From the NCBI RefSeq assembly GCF_014839835.1, contig NC_071627.1:16052001-16116000 (forward strand): DNA of 64,000 nucleotides, written 5' to 3'. The notes under the pieces were generated by a model that did no database searches, was not told where the DNA came from, and saw only the letters and a list, made by a program, of their open reading frames with translations. A program made the position numbers and the translations under genes. Origin of the DNA: Dryobates pubescens. Its lineage: Eukaryota > Chordata > Aves > Piciformes > Picidae. Shown here one piece after another: positions 36,901 through 47,351 of the stretch (within the stretch, counting starts at the first letter, position 1; each line of letters starts with the position of its first letter).

Positions 36901-37576
36901 CTGAGCCTCCTTTACCTCAGCTCATTGTGCTGCCCCTCTGGCCCTCCATACCCACTTCTCCCACTGAGGCTCTTCAGTCCCCTTCAGCTGAACCCCAGGC
37001 TTAGGGAAACCTGGACAGCCTGGAAACAGGCAGCATGCAGCAGCAGGCAACTCTCCCTGCAAGCCAGGACCTGTGACAACTCACCCTGCATGCCCAGCCC
37101 CAGGGCATTAGGCTGTTGTGCAGGGCTGGCTCCAGGAGCACATGGCATGGCAGAAGCCATGGGACCTCCTGCCCCAGCCAGGGCCAGCTGTTTCCAGAAG
37201 AAAAACCAGGAAGGCAGGAGAGGCTGTGTGAGGAGCTGGGCAGCCCATTGGTGGAGACCCACCTGCTGCCCATGCCCATCAGCCTTATCCTGGAAAGTGC
37301 CTCCCAAAAAGAGAGGTACAGGGACCCTTTTTCAAGAGGAAAAGCTACAGGCTCCTGTCCAGTAAAGCCTGAGCAGAGGGAATAGGGAACACAGCACAGA
37401 CACACAGCAGCACTGGGCAGGGACTATTCCTGAAGGAAGGTGACGCAAGTTCAAGCTGTCCAGGGCACAGCCTGTCCGTTCTCCCCCAACCCCAAACCCC
37501 CTGCTGTCCTCAAGGCAATAAATACTCCCCAGGCTACTACACAGAGAAGCTCCTGGCCCACCACCTCCCCTGGCTG
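36901..37576 (-). other. Tail-to-tail gap, probable PCYOX1L 3' UTR
   Basis: Non-coding DNA between the converging 3' ends of IL17B and PCYOX1L. I found no canonical minus-strand poly(A) signal, so PCYOX1L must use a variant signal or overlap the IL17B 3' UTR. An AATAAA at 37517-37522 is on plus. Confidence 0.45.
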
Positions 37577-40538
37577 TCACAGTTCAGTCTTCACCTTGTG
37601 CATCAAATCCTTCTGGTCGATTTTCTCCAGGTCCTGATGCCAGCGGTTGTAAGCCAGCAGGGCCACGTTTTTGGCTGCCACTGCTATCATCTCCATGGAG
37701 CTGGCCACCCACTCCACACCACTGAGGTAGAAGAGGTTCTCATGGAGCACGATGGGTGGGAGGGACTTGGCAGCATCGTAGCGGGGATACGTCTGCCGCT
37801 CTGTCACCTGCACCGAGTAGTAAGACCTAAAGAGGGTCTTCAGCTGCTGCTTGTCCAGCGGCTGCTGGGACAGGACACGCCACACTGCGGCCTCCTGGGG
37901 CTGCTTGCGGCGGAAAGCTGCCGAAATGTTGACGGGACAGATGTTGTCCATGGCGTTGAAGAAGAGCTCGGGGGTGTCGGTCGTGAGGATGCTGGCAAAT
38001 GGGAAGAGCTTGGGGTCAGGGAAGCCAAAGTAGGAGGAGTTGAGGTAGCCATGCACCACGGAGGTGACAGAGGGCTGGAAGGCTCCAGGGAAGTCAGCGA
38101 TTGGTGGCTCAAAGTTCTCGAAGGTGAAGTTGCTCCTGCGGGGGTGCAGGGGAGTCGTCACGACCACCATGTCGTAGAAAGCTGAGCCCTGGCCTTCACT
38201 GCCCTCATAGTGCACCTGGTACAGGGCTCTGCCCTCTGAAAAGAGAAGGTGGACAGTTAGGAGTAGTCCTGTGCCCCATGTGGTATTGCTCTGGCCCCCT
38301 CTTTTCCTCCACATCCACTGGTTTTCCATTACACACCAGTGCTGGACCATAGCATCAGATGGTTATGGATGAGGACCTGACGCTTTAGGGCAGTGGAAAG
38401 GTTTTATCAAGCCTGTGGGAAGGTTTTAAAGAAAAGCCCAGCCTAGTGGGACAAGGAGGACTAGGGCAGCACAACCTATTCCCCAGACTCCTGTTATGCA
38501 GCCCTGCTACGCTGCACTGGGGAGCAAGCCTGTAACAAGGATGGTGCCACAGAAGAGATTTGAGGCACCTCGAGAAGTCAAGACAAGAGGAGAAGATGGA
38601 CAGATCCCCAGGCCCTCACACAAATGCTGTACCAGGTCCAGGACACTCTCCACCCTCCCAGTGCTTTCTGCACCCGTAGAATCCTCATGTTGCCACCACC
38701 AATCTCCTGCCCTGACACGCCCAGCCCACAACCAGGCTGGTGGCGCACAGAGCAGATCCCACGCCCAGGCTCACCTGAGCTGTGCAGAGAGACACCTGTC
38801 ACCCTGGCTGGGATGATGTTGGCTTTGGTGAGCTTCAGCAGACCTGAACACACCAGCTTGTTGCCTCCTTCCACTTCCCAAGTGCTGCCCTGCGCCCCCG
38901 CTAGAGACATGGCTCCTGGGGAGAGGAAGAGGAGAGTGGCTCAACAGTCTACCCATAGAAGGGACACTGGGAAGGAGAGCCTCAAGGGCAGGAGAGGGGG
39001 TCCCCGCTTTCACCTGCGAAGGCAGGCACCAGCACTGACTGCCCGTAGCTGGAGCGCAGGACGGCCGCGATGACATCGTCCACAAAGCGCTGTGTGACGC
39101 CAACCTCCAGCAGGGACTCGGCCACGGAGCGCTGGGTCATGTTGATGAAGGCATCACCCCCCAGCGAGTGCAGCAGCTCCTCCAGGCTGGAGAAAGCATA
39201 GCCGTGTGCCTGGTACTTGTAGATCCTGGATGAGACAGGCACACAGGACACCTGGTGATGCTCTGGTGTTGGGGAAGAGCCCCCGTCTCTCCAGCCCCGT
39301 GGGCTCTCCTACCTCATGAACTTCTCCATCACCCCCTCCACCCACATCTGCAAGCGCAGGAAGCTGATGCCGTAGTGCCACCAGAGCCGGAAGAGGTTGA
39401 GCAGGTACCAGTCGGTCTCCTCCAGGATGAAGTGCTCCCCGCTGAATATGGCACTCTTCCCTGCCACCTCGCGCCGGTGCTTGAGGCCTGTGGGGAGTGG
39501 AGGGGGGATTGGCACACTTCCCTGGAGCTGGCTGGTGACTGGGAAAGGCCAGAACCAAACACCACAGTAGCAGGGATGCTGGCTAAGATACTCTTGGAGG
39601 AGCACTAGGGAGTGTAGGACTCTAGGACACTGGCACACCAGCCAGATCCCATTTGTTCAGGCACCACATCGAGCTGCTGCTGCCTCCTGAGGCGCATTGT
39701 TGGGAGTTTATGAACAATTCCCACACACTAATTCCATCAGGATCCCTACTCCTGAGACTGGTCCACCACATCCCTTTCTCTTCCAGGGCAGAATGCAGCT
39801 AGGGCACAGGGACAGCATGAGGGCCACCACGTGCCCGGGGTGCCAAAGCAGACTGGAAGCAGCCCAGGGGCACCCCAGCTTCCCGACTCAGGGACAGAAG
39901 CAATGTGGGCGCTGGGATGCTTGTGCTCACCCAGGATCTTGACGAAGTCCTGCATGTGGAGGCTGAGGGCGTGGATGGATGCTCCCCTGCTCTCGTACTG
40001 CTGCTTGTTGACGGTGACGGTGGCCAGCCGCCCCCCCACGCCCGCCGGCTCGAACACATCCAGCTGCACCTGCGGCCCGAAGTGCTGCTGCAAAAAGTAG
40101 GCGACGGCCGAGCCGCCCAGCCCGGCACCCACCACGGCTGCCGGCGGAGAGGGAGGAGAGCGGCGAGATCAGCACCGAACCCCGGCTGAGTGGCGGGCTG
40201 CCGCTGCCCCGCCGCCCAGCCTCCCCGGTTCCTTGGCCCTCCCGCGGAGGGGGAAAGGGCAGGGATGCAGCGGGAGTGCCGGGGGCCCGCATGGCAGCAC
40301 GCTCTGATCCCGCAAACGCGGGATGCCGGAGGTCCCCTCTCCCACCCCCAGAGGCAGGCAGGAGGAGGCCGGTGCTGCCGGTACCGAAGATGGATGTCCC
40401 CTCCCAGCCCCGTATTAATGTCCTCCTTGCCCGCCCCCCCTTCCTACCGATGTTGCGCGGCGGAGCGCGGGCGGCGGTGGCGGGCATCAGGAGGGCGGCG
40501 AGGGCCGGCAGGAGCAGCGCGGCGGGCGGCGGGGCCAT
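37577..40538 (-). CDS. PCYOX1L: Prenylcysteine oxidase 1-like, six exons
   Basis: FAD-dependent oxidase of the prenylcysteine oxidase family, with a secretory/lysosomal type leader. Exons in transcript order are 40448-40538, 39931-40137, 39313-39487, 39014-39225, 38775-38915 and 37577-38235. All junctions are GT/AG with matching phases, giving 494 residues, the length I recall for human PCYOX1L. Residues 1-24 form a hydrophobic signal peptide. The Rossmann FAD motif AVVGAGLGGSAVAYF begins at residue 31 and GVGGRLATV follows. Further blocks such as EETDWYLLNLFRLWWHYG and SYYSVQ are family signatures. NMT, NFT, NSS and NIS are possible N-glycosylation sites. The C-terminus WHQDLEKIDQKDLMHKVKTEL matches PCYOX1L better than PCYOX1. 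PCYOX1 cleaves prenylcysteine to free cysteine, an aldehyde and H2O2; the activity of the L paralogue is less certain. The start lies in a CpG island. Confidence 0.96.
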
Positions 40539-40900
40539 GGCGCTAACGGCGGCGCGGAGAGCGGGTCCCGGCGGCGCCCGGCCCGGCCCGCCCCTTACCG
40601 CAAGCTCGGCCCCCCAACCCCCTGCCGCTGCCCCGCCCTGCCCGGGCAGCGACTCGGCCAGGAGGGAAGCCCCGTGCCGGCGAGCGGCGACAGGCCCGGC
40701 CCGGCGCTGGAGCCCCGAGCGCCGAGGAGGAGGAGCTGGCGGAGGCGAGCAGGCTTTGTTCCTGAAGAGCCGGGGGATGCGCGCAGCCGCCGCTTCCCCC
40801 GGCCTCGGGCAAGCCGTGCAAGGCCGGCTGCGGCCTCACCGCGGGCACAGCGGCAGCGTGAAAAGGGGCTCTGTGCTAACACCTCCCAGCTCTGAGAGAG
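40060..40900 (-). promoter_or_regulatory. CpG-island promoter of PCYOX1L
   Basis: Dense CpG and GC-rich sequence spanning exon 2, intron 1, exon 1 and about 360 bases upstream of the start codon. No TATA box is present. This is a typical housekeeping-type promoter. Confidence 0.75.
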
Positions 40901-42990
40901 CAGCGCGGCAACAATGAAACCAGCTGCACCCATGTCAACTGTCCGGGGAATTGCCGTCTGACGGCGGTGCGTTCTGCGGATTTCTCTACGCGACGGTCCG
41001 TGAGACTTACTAGCACCAGCCTCAACCTCACAGAACGACTTGGAGGGTCAGAGGAGACCCTCGGCATACAAACTCGTCGGGTGCAGCACACAAAAAACCC
41101 CAGGCACAGCCACAGTGAGGCCCCTCAGTGTCTTCTGTCCCTCACACACTGGCCCTGCGTCCCTCTGGACGCTCCACAGCATCTTATTCATAACAAACCC
41201 AATGGTTAAGCAAGGGGTGGAAACCCAGGAGGTCCCCCTGGTACCACTTCTGTTGCAGGCACGCTGTGGGCTGTCCTGCCTAGGCCAAGCTGCTGCTGCA
41301 GCACATTTTCCAGGGGCTCAGTCTGTGCAGGGCTGATGGCACATGGTGCTCAGTACCCGGCTGAGGGGAGCAGGCTGGATCCTGCATGGTTCATGCATCA
41401 GCAAAAAGCACGTCAAGCTTTTGCTTGCAATTTCTGCCCTAGGCAAAACCAGAGAGCAAACAGCCTGTGCGATGGGATCCCCTCTGGGAGCCTGCTGCTG
41501 CTCAGATTACAAAGGATAGCAGAGAGAGAGCAAAAACTCTGGAACAGCTAGAACATGTAACTACAGCCCCTGAGCCTGCTGCAGCCCAGCGCCGGCCCTG
41601 TACAACGTGACAAAATGAGGTCTGAGAATCTGTGATCTGAACTTTGTCCCAGGAGAAACACAACACAAGCCCCTTCCCAGGGGGCTCCCAGCCAGGAGCT
41701 GCTTCAGAGTTCCTGCATGGAAGACAATGCACAACCCAGAAACTCAGGTGTGAACATTTGAGGGGAGGGGCACAGACAAAACCCACCATTGCTCAGCTCA
41801 CCCAAGTCCTTACAATGGGCAATGTGACTCTACCAGGACGGAGAGGCAGTGTTTCCAAAGCTGCTTAAAATAGAGCACACAAATATCTTTACAGCACGTC
41901 TTAGGTTTTAACGAGCTCTTACTTAACCAGCCTGATTTCACCGTGGCTGTGGGCGACAAGAAATCTGCCTGTACAGACAGCAAGGCTCCGAGGAGACCGG
42001 GTCACTCCTACTCCCAATTGTTTCCCTCTCGCAGCAGCCCCAGCCCTGCTCGCTGCATTCTGCAACACTGTGCCATAAGCAGAAAGCACTTCCCCTTGCT
42101 CACACTCTCTGATGCATCTTTGCAGATGGAGGTGTCTGTGGTTTGAAAACTCCCAACTCTCACTGCTGCTGCAGAGAAAAACCAGCAGAGCCAGAAATCA
42201 CTAACACAGCAGTGGGCAGCACCATTTCCTGATCTAGTCTGGTTAGTGAGCACGGAGCACTGCTGTAGAGCAAACACCAAGTAGGGCCACTGCATTTCAG
42301 TCCCCTATAATGGGACAGCCTCTATAAAAGAGTGCCTATAATGGGACTTCAGTTTTGGATCTTTAGCACATCCAGAAAGGTCATTTGTAAATGGTCTTTG
42401 CCAAAGGTTTTCTTTCCTAGGGAGCAGTGCCCAGAACAAGGCAAGCAAGGCCCTGCCAACATGGCACTGTTAGGATTCTAAGGCAAAAAAAGCAGGGATG
42501 GAGGCCTGGCTGGTTTGGCAGAGGCTGCACGGAGAATGGTGTCTGTTACAGTCACTCCCCTACACAGAAAGCCTGTTCTTTTCTCCAACAAATCCCTGCA
42601 ATCATAACCTGCCTGCAGATACCACAGCATTAACACACAGTGTGTGCTAAGCCAGCCTTAACTGAGCTGCCATACAGTACGTGCCCGCTGCAACACACCA
42701 TGTACAGAGGGGCAAAAATGCAGCAAAGGGAAGCTGAGAGAGAATGGAATGGGAAAAGCAAAACCAGCTGTCGAGGATTCAACTGTTAGCAGAGTTATAC
42801 AGCATGAACCACAGCACCAAAGGCTGGCAGGCAGCATTTCTCCACACCATGGTCCATGAGTGGGCATACTTAGGAACAGACACAGCAAGAGGGATGGAAG
42901 TACTAGAGGACAACACAATGGGGTAGTAACCTCTGGCAACTGCTCTGTGTGAGGAAAGATGACACACTCTTGTGTGTGTGCATTTCATTC
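40901..42990. other. Upstream flank of PCYOX1L; no gene seen
   Basis: Single-copy non-coding DNA between the PCYOX1L promoter and a CR1 fragment. It includes the duplicated CArG unit at 42304-42344 and one copy of a 28-base repeat at 42120-42147. Confidence 0.4.
42304..42344. promoter_or_regulatory. Duplicated CArG-box unit
   Basis: Two identical CCTATAATGGGAC units at 42304-42316 and 42335-42347, with starts 31 bases apart. Each contains a perfect CC(A/T)6GG (42304-42313 and 42335-42344). CTATAAAAG lies between them. The pair sits 1.8 kb upstream of the PCYOX1L start codon. Confidence 0.4.
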
Positions 42991-42995
42991 AATCA

Positions 42996-43197
42996 CAGAA
43001 TCACAGAATAGTCTGGGGTGGACCTCCAAAGGTCAGCTAGTCCAACCCCCTCTGCAGTAAGCAGGGGCATCCTCAACTAGAACAGGTTGTTCAAAGCCCT
43101 GTTGAGCATCACCTTGAATATCTCCAGGGATGGGACCCTAACCACCTCCTGTTCCACCTGTTCCAGTGTTCCACTACCCTCTGAGAGTCCACTTTAA
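42996..43197 (-). mobile_element. CR1 LINE, 5'-truncated
   Basis: Begins on plus with the reversed tail AATCACAGAATCACAGAAT and continues through AGCTAGTCCAACCCCC and CATCACCTTGAATATCTCCAGGGATGG, so it is inserted on minus. The 5' end is lost near 43197. Confidence 0.85.
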
Positions 43198-43318
43198 GTG
43201 TTGTTAATAAAATGTTCTACAAAGTACTGCCATGAGCTGCAGGCAATCAGATCAGGCCCACTGGCCAGTGGTGGTTGGGGCAGGGAGAAAAAAAGGAGAA
43301 AGAAGCAACTGCAGTTTT

Positions 43319-43324
43319 TTTATT
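43319..43324 (-). terminator. Candidate distal GRPEL2 poly(A) signal
   Basis: AATAAA on minus, about 4.0 kb past the stop codon and 120 bases before the CR1 fragment. Confidence 0.3.
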
Positions 43325-44061
43325 CTTCTTCTTTGCAAAAGGGCAGTATCTGGACACTTAATCAGTCCTTTCCAGCATTAACTCAAATGGTCTTGTCAGA
43401 TCCTTGCAACACTCTCACACTTCAGTCTTTTGTCTTTCACACAGCCAGAGCCTTTGGGTAAACAAAGAGGGGAGAAACACAAAACCGTACAACAGATAGA
43501 GGTTTCCCCCCACCTAAAATGGATTTTTGGAGATTAAGCCACACTTTGTTCATTTGACTTTGCAAGGAATATCAAAACAGCTCAAGTTCAAAAATAAAGA
43601 AACACTACAATATTCACAATATAAAACTTAAATACTTTTGCCTTCTTTTTTAAGGAAAGGACTGCTAACAGCCATTGATTTATCACAGCTGTTTCTCAAC
43701 AGAAGCTCTGCTGCTGAAGCACTGAAGGTTCACAATGCAACATTCACATTCTGCACTGCTCCCACTGCTGCCAGACTCCTGAGAGTGCCACTGGAGGCTT
43801 GTCCAGAAGCTCAACTCAGATACATCCCACTGATGGAGCATGGCAAGGTTACAGAACAACACAAGCCCACGTTCAGCAGGGCTGCCCACTACCCAAGAGC
43901 AGAAATGCAGGTCCACGTATCACCTTCACATGCTTGTCTTAGCTAGTTGTCCACAATTTCAGCTCAAGCTTTTCAGTTTATGGCTGAGAAAAATGGACTG
44001 GAAGTGACTAAGAGGTATGTGACACTTCCTCTCCTCTGCAACCATGTCCCTGCTAACTTTC

Positions 44062-44160
44062 ATTAAATGTTATATATAACATTTGTTAACCTTGCAGATG
44101 GAGGTGTCTGTGCTTTGAACTTTTGGAACTTCTATTAAATGTTATATATAACATTTAATA
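44062..44160. repeat. Pair of perfect AT palindromes in direct repeat
   Basis: A 23-base AT-rich sequence occurs at 44062-44084 and again at 44134-44156, offset by 72. Each copy holds the perfect 20-base palindrome with core GTTATATATAAC (44065-44084 and 44137-44156). In the second copy the perfect palindrome extends to 28 bases (44133-44160). Confidence 0.9.
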
Positions 44161-44650
44161 AATGTTTTTTTTGTATATATATATTAGTGTTTCATTAAAC
44201 AGTCACTGAATAAAGGGACTGGAGAGAAAAAGCTCTTGGGTCGCTCTCCTCTCTGCTGTAACTCTGCTGAGTGCAGTGGAACTGCACCACCAGGGACCCT
44301 GCCCCGCCATGCTGAGCGTGCAAACTTCACACTGGGCAGACAAGGGAGCAAGAACCTACAGAGGAGAAATTCAATCCACCCTTACATAACCTCATCCACA
44401 ACAAAAGCCATCATTAAGTGTGCTTGAAAGGCAAGGGAATCGGATTCTGCCACAGAAATTTGCCTTCTGTGACAGGATCCAAGTTTGGTTATTTCGTTTT
44501 CACTTTACCATTCAAAGGAAGCAGAAACTAAAACAACAGCTACAGTATTCATCTCTTTGGTAACTTCTGTAATAGAGTCTCTAAGTAGAGGGAAGGTCTT
44601 AGAGTAAACATCATAAAAGCCTGGTAAGATCCTCTAGAAGTTCACAGATT

Positions 44651-44680
44651 AAACAAACAAACAAACAAACAAACAAACAA
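44651..44680 (+). repeat. (AAAC)n microsatellite
   Basis: About 30 bases of uninterrupted AAAC units. Confidence 0.95.
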
Positions 44681-46295
44681 TGGGGCATGAACTGGAAAAA
44701 TAGCTTGCCCAAAATAAAACAGGGCCTGTGGGAGGGTAAGAAAGACTGCAGGGGAACTGGATCCCTCAGATTCCTGCTCTAGCCACACAGCAACGTCTCA
44801 GTGAAAGCGGATTCCAGAGACACAAGTGGAATCAGTAAGCTCAAAGTACAGACAGAAGGCCCTGGAGTGCATTTCAGGGTATTCCTTTAAGGCAAAAATG
44901 TGTCAGTATTAGCTGAGGAGACAGGCAGGCTTGACAAACAGTCCAAAGGTGGACCAAGTAGCTGCAGTATACTTTCACAGTCAAGTGACTCTGTGGGTCA
45001 GCTTACAAAGGATTTGGATTTCATCACTACCTATCACACACTACTTCTAAATCCAGAACAGGTAAGCTGCAGCCCTTCTATGCCAGGGAGCTACCCGTCA
45101 TGTAAAATGCCTTTTGTTTTGTTCCCTATAAATGAAGTTTCACATTCAAAGTCATTTTCCATAACCAGCTTTACCCTCATATTGCAAAAAAGACTCAGCT
45201 GACCTAGCAGGGGCTGAAGAGGCAGAAGAGAACCCACACACTCCTTTCATAGGTTCCTCAGAGCAGGCTGCAGACAGTCCTGAGGCAGAACAGCAAGACT
45301 TGCACTGCCGTGTTACATATTTTACTGTTCTTTTATCCATTCTTTGTCTTGAGTAACAGCACAACCTGGTGGCCCAGTCGGCACACAGACCAGCAAAATA
45401 ATGAACATGAACTCTTATATCTCTCTATGCATTCTCAACATGCTAAAATGAGAGCACTGAACAAGAGATCTGTCCAAAGTGATCAAATGCTGCTGTGAAG
45501 CAGGGTTTCAGCGTTGAAATCTCACGTACCTGCCTCAAAACCTAACAACAGACAGGCAGAAAACCGCACTTCAGAAAGTATCTGCTACTGAATTGCCCAC
45601 ACAGAGCTGTCACTAAAGCAGCTTGCACAGAGCATATTAGAAATGTGCATCTTCCTTAAGTTCCTGTAATGATAGCCAACTAGCTGCACAGAGTCTCCCC
45701 AGGTGAAACTCTCCATAGCTGCTAATCGAAGGCTGCGGTAATCTTGAAGTCCACCACAAAAGGATTATGCAACTGAAGCCTGCAAAGGAATGGGAGGAGA
45801 ACAAGCTTTCCTCCAAACCACTGATGACATCCATCACAAGTAAAAAGTTTTTGCAAGTGGATCTGAAGTAACTGTCAGGCTGTGGATCCAGTTTCAGAAA
45901 GTAGAAAGGCAGAAATTAACGAATCTGTAAGAAACAACCTGAAAACCACCATTCCTGCCTTGGCTTTGTGTGGTGCAGACCACAGGATGGTTTACACAAC
46001 TCTTCTGTCATTAGACTGCTTGCTGCTCTGCCAAGAGTTAAATTCTGATCTTACTCAGGGACTGCATCCTTTCAGCTGAGATAAATGGACTCCCAGGCAA
46101 AAGGGCCACTGGGAAAGACATCTGCCATGCTGTGACAACAACATGCCTCCAACGAAGAGGGTGGCTTGAAGTCAGCTTTCACCTCCTCAGCCTTCTGCTT
46201 CTCTTGCTTTCTTGACACTGCTGCTAAAATTGGTTCAAGGGCACTTGAGACTTTTAGTAGAAGAGATTTTTCTCCTTGTGTCAAAACCCAAAAGG

Positions 46296-46301
46296 TTTAA
46301 T
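46296..46301 (-). terminator. Candidate proximal GRPEL2 poly(A) signal
   Basis: ATTAAA on minus, 1.05 kb past the stop codon. This is the commonest variant hexamer. Confidence 0.25.
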
Positions 46302-47351
46302 ACTTACTACGACTGCGCAAAAGTAGAATCTGAATGTGAACTGTAAGTTATCTGAGTGTTATTTGAGTATCATTATTGGAGAGCTGAGAAAACAGAACAG
46401 TCCAGATTTCTTGCTGAAGGGCACATCTCCATTTTGCCAGCAGCTGCAACAAAGAGTGTATAGTTTATCATGCTTGAAAGCTGCACAAATACCCATCAGG
46501 GCAGAGAAATTACTCTCCTCAAAAATATACTTTTTGGCTGGGGAAAAAGAAAAGAAGATTTGAGAGCCATTTTCTGACTCCACCAAGGAATGAGGAAAGC
46601 TGAAATTTTACCTGAAGAACAAACATGAACATGTTAGCCTTGGCCTAACAACTGAATTGTCTTTAAAATGTCATCCTTACTCAACTGTAGTACAACAGAG
46701 ATGTCATCAATTCAGGATTGTTTTCCTGAAGTGACACAAGAAAAAGCTGCCTCTGAATGTCATTTCAAGTGATCATATTCAGCCCCACCTTAGGAGTCTG
46801 GGGACAAGGGAAGACACCAAAACCAGCCTGATAATAACAGTCAGCTCTTTGGGCTTTTCCTCTCTCTGTGCTTTGCAAAGAAAAAGCCTCACCACATTCC
46901 TGTGAGGTAGGTCAGTATTATTCTACTCCTTTACTACACATATGGAAACTGAGTTGGAGAAGATACTTTCCCGAAGGCCACTGCAGGAGACTGTCTCAGA
47001 AATGGAAGCAGGAGACAAGACTCCCTAGCTCTTGGAGATTTCCCTTTCTTTCCCCTATGTCCCCTCTTCCCCATAAACCATTAACGGGGAAATGAGCAGC
47101 GGAAAAGGGGCTACAGCGCCACGTTTCGGACTACCAGCAGGCTCCTGGTGCTACTCCACACACCTCAAAGAGGGTTATTAAATACACAAGTACCTTGGGA
47201 CTCGGGGCAAAACGACTGCACACAGTGTAAAGCCAACACACAATACAAACCCCGCTCAATAAATAAGTAAAGACATGCAGCTGCAGCTGTGACTGAGCGC
47301 TGAGGGGTCCTCAGCTCAGCAAGGTCCCAGATGCCCACGGCTAAGCCCGGG

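Larger units (their letters stand above)
43198..47351 (-). other. GRPEL2: Candidate long AT-rich 3' UTR of GRPEL2
   Basis: About 4.1 kb of AT-rich non-coding DNA downstream of the GRPEL2 stop codon, compositionally unlike the GC-rich gaps to its left. Minus-strand poly(A) candidates are ATTAAA at 46296-46301 and AATAAA at 43319-43324. Human GRPEL2 also has a long 3' UTR, as I recall. It contains an (AAAC)n run and two AT palindromes. The alternative is that the UTR ends at the first signal and the rest is intergenic. Confidence 0.4.
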
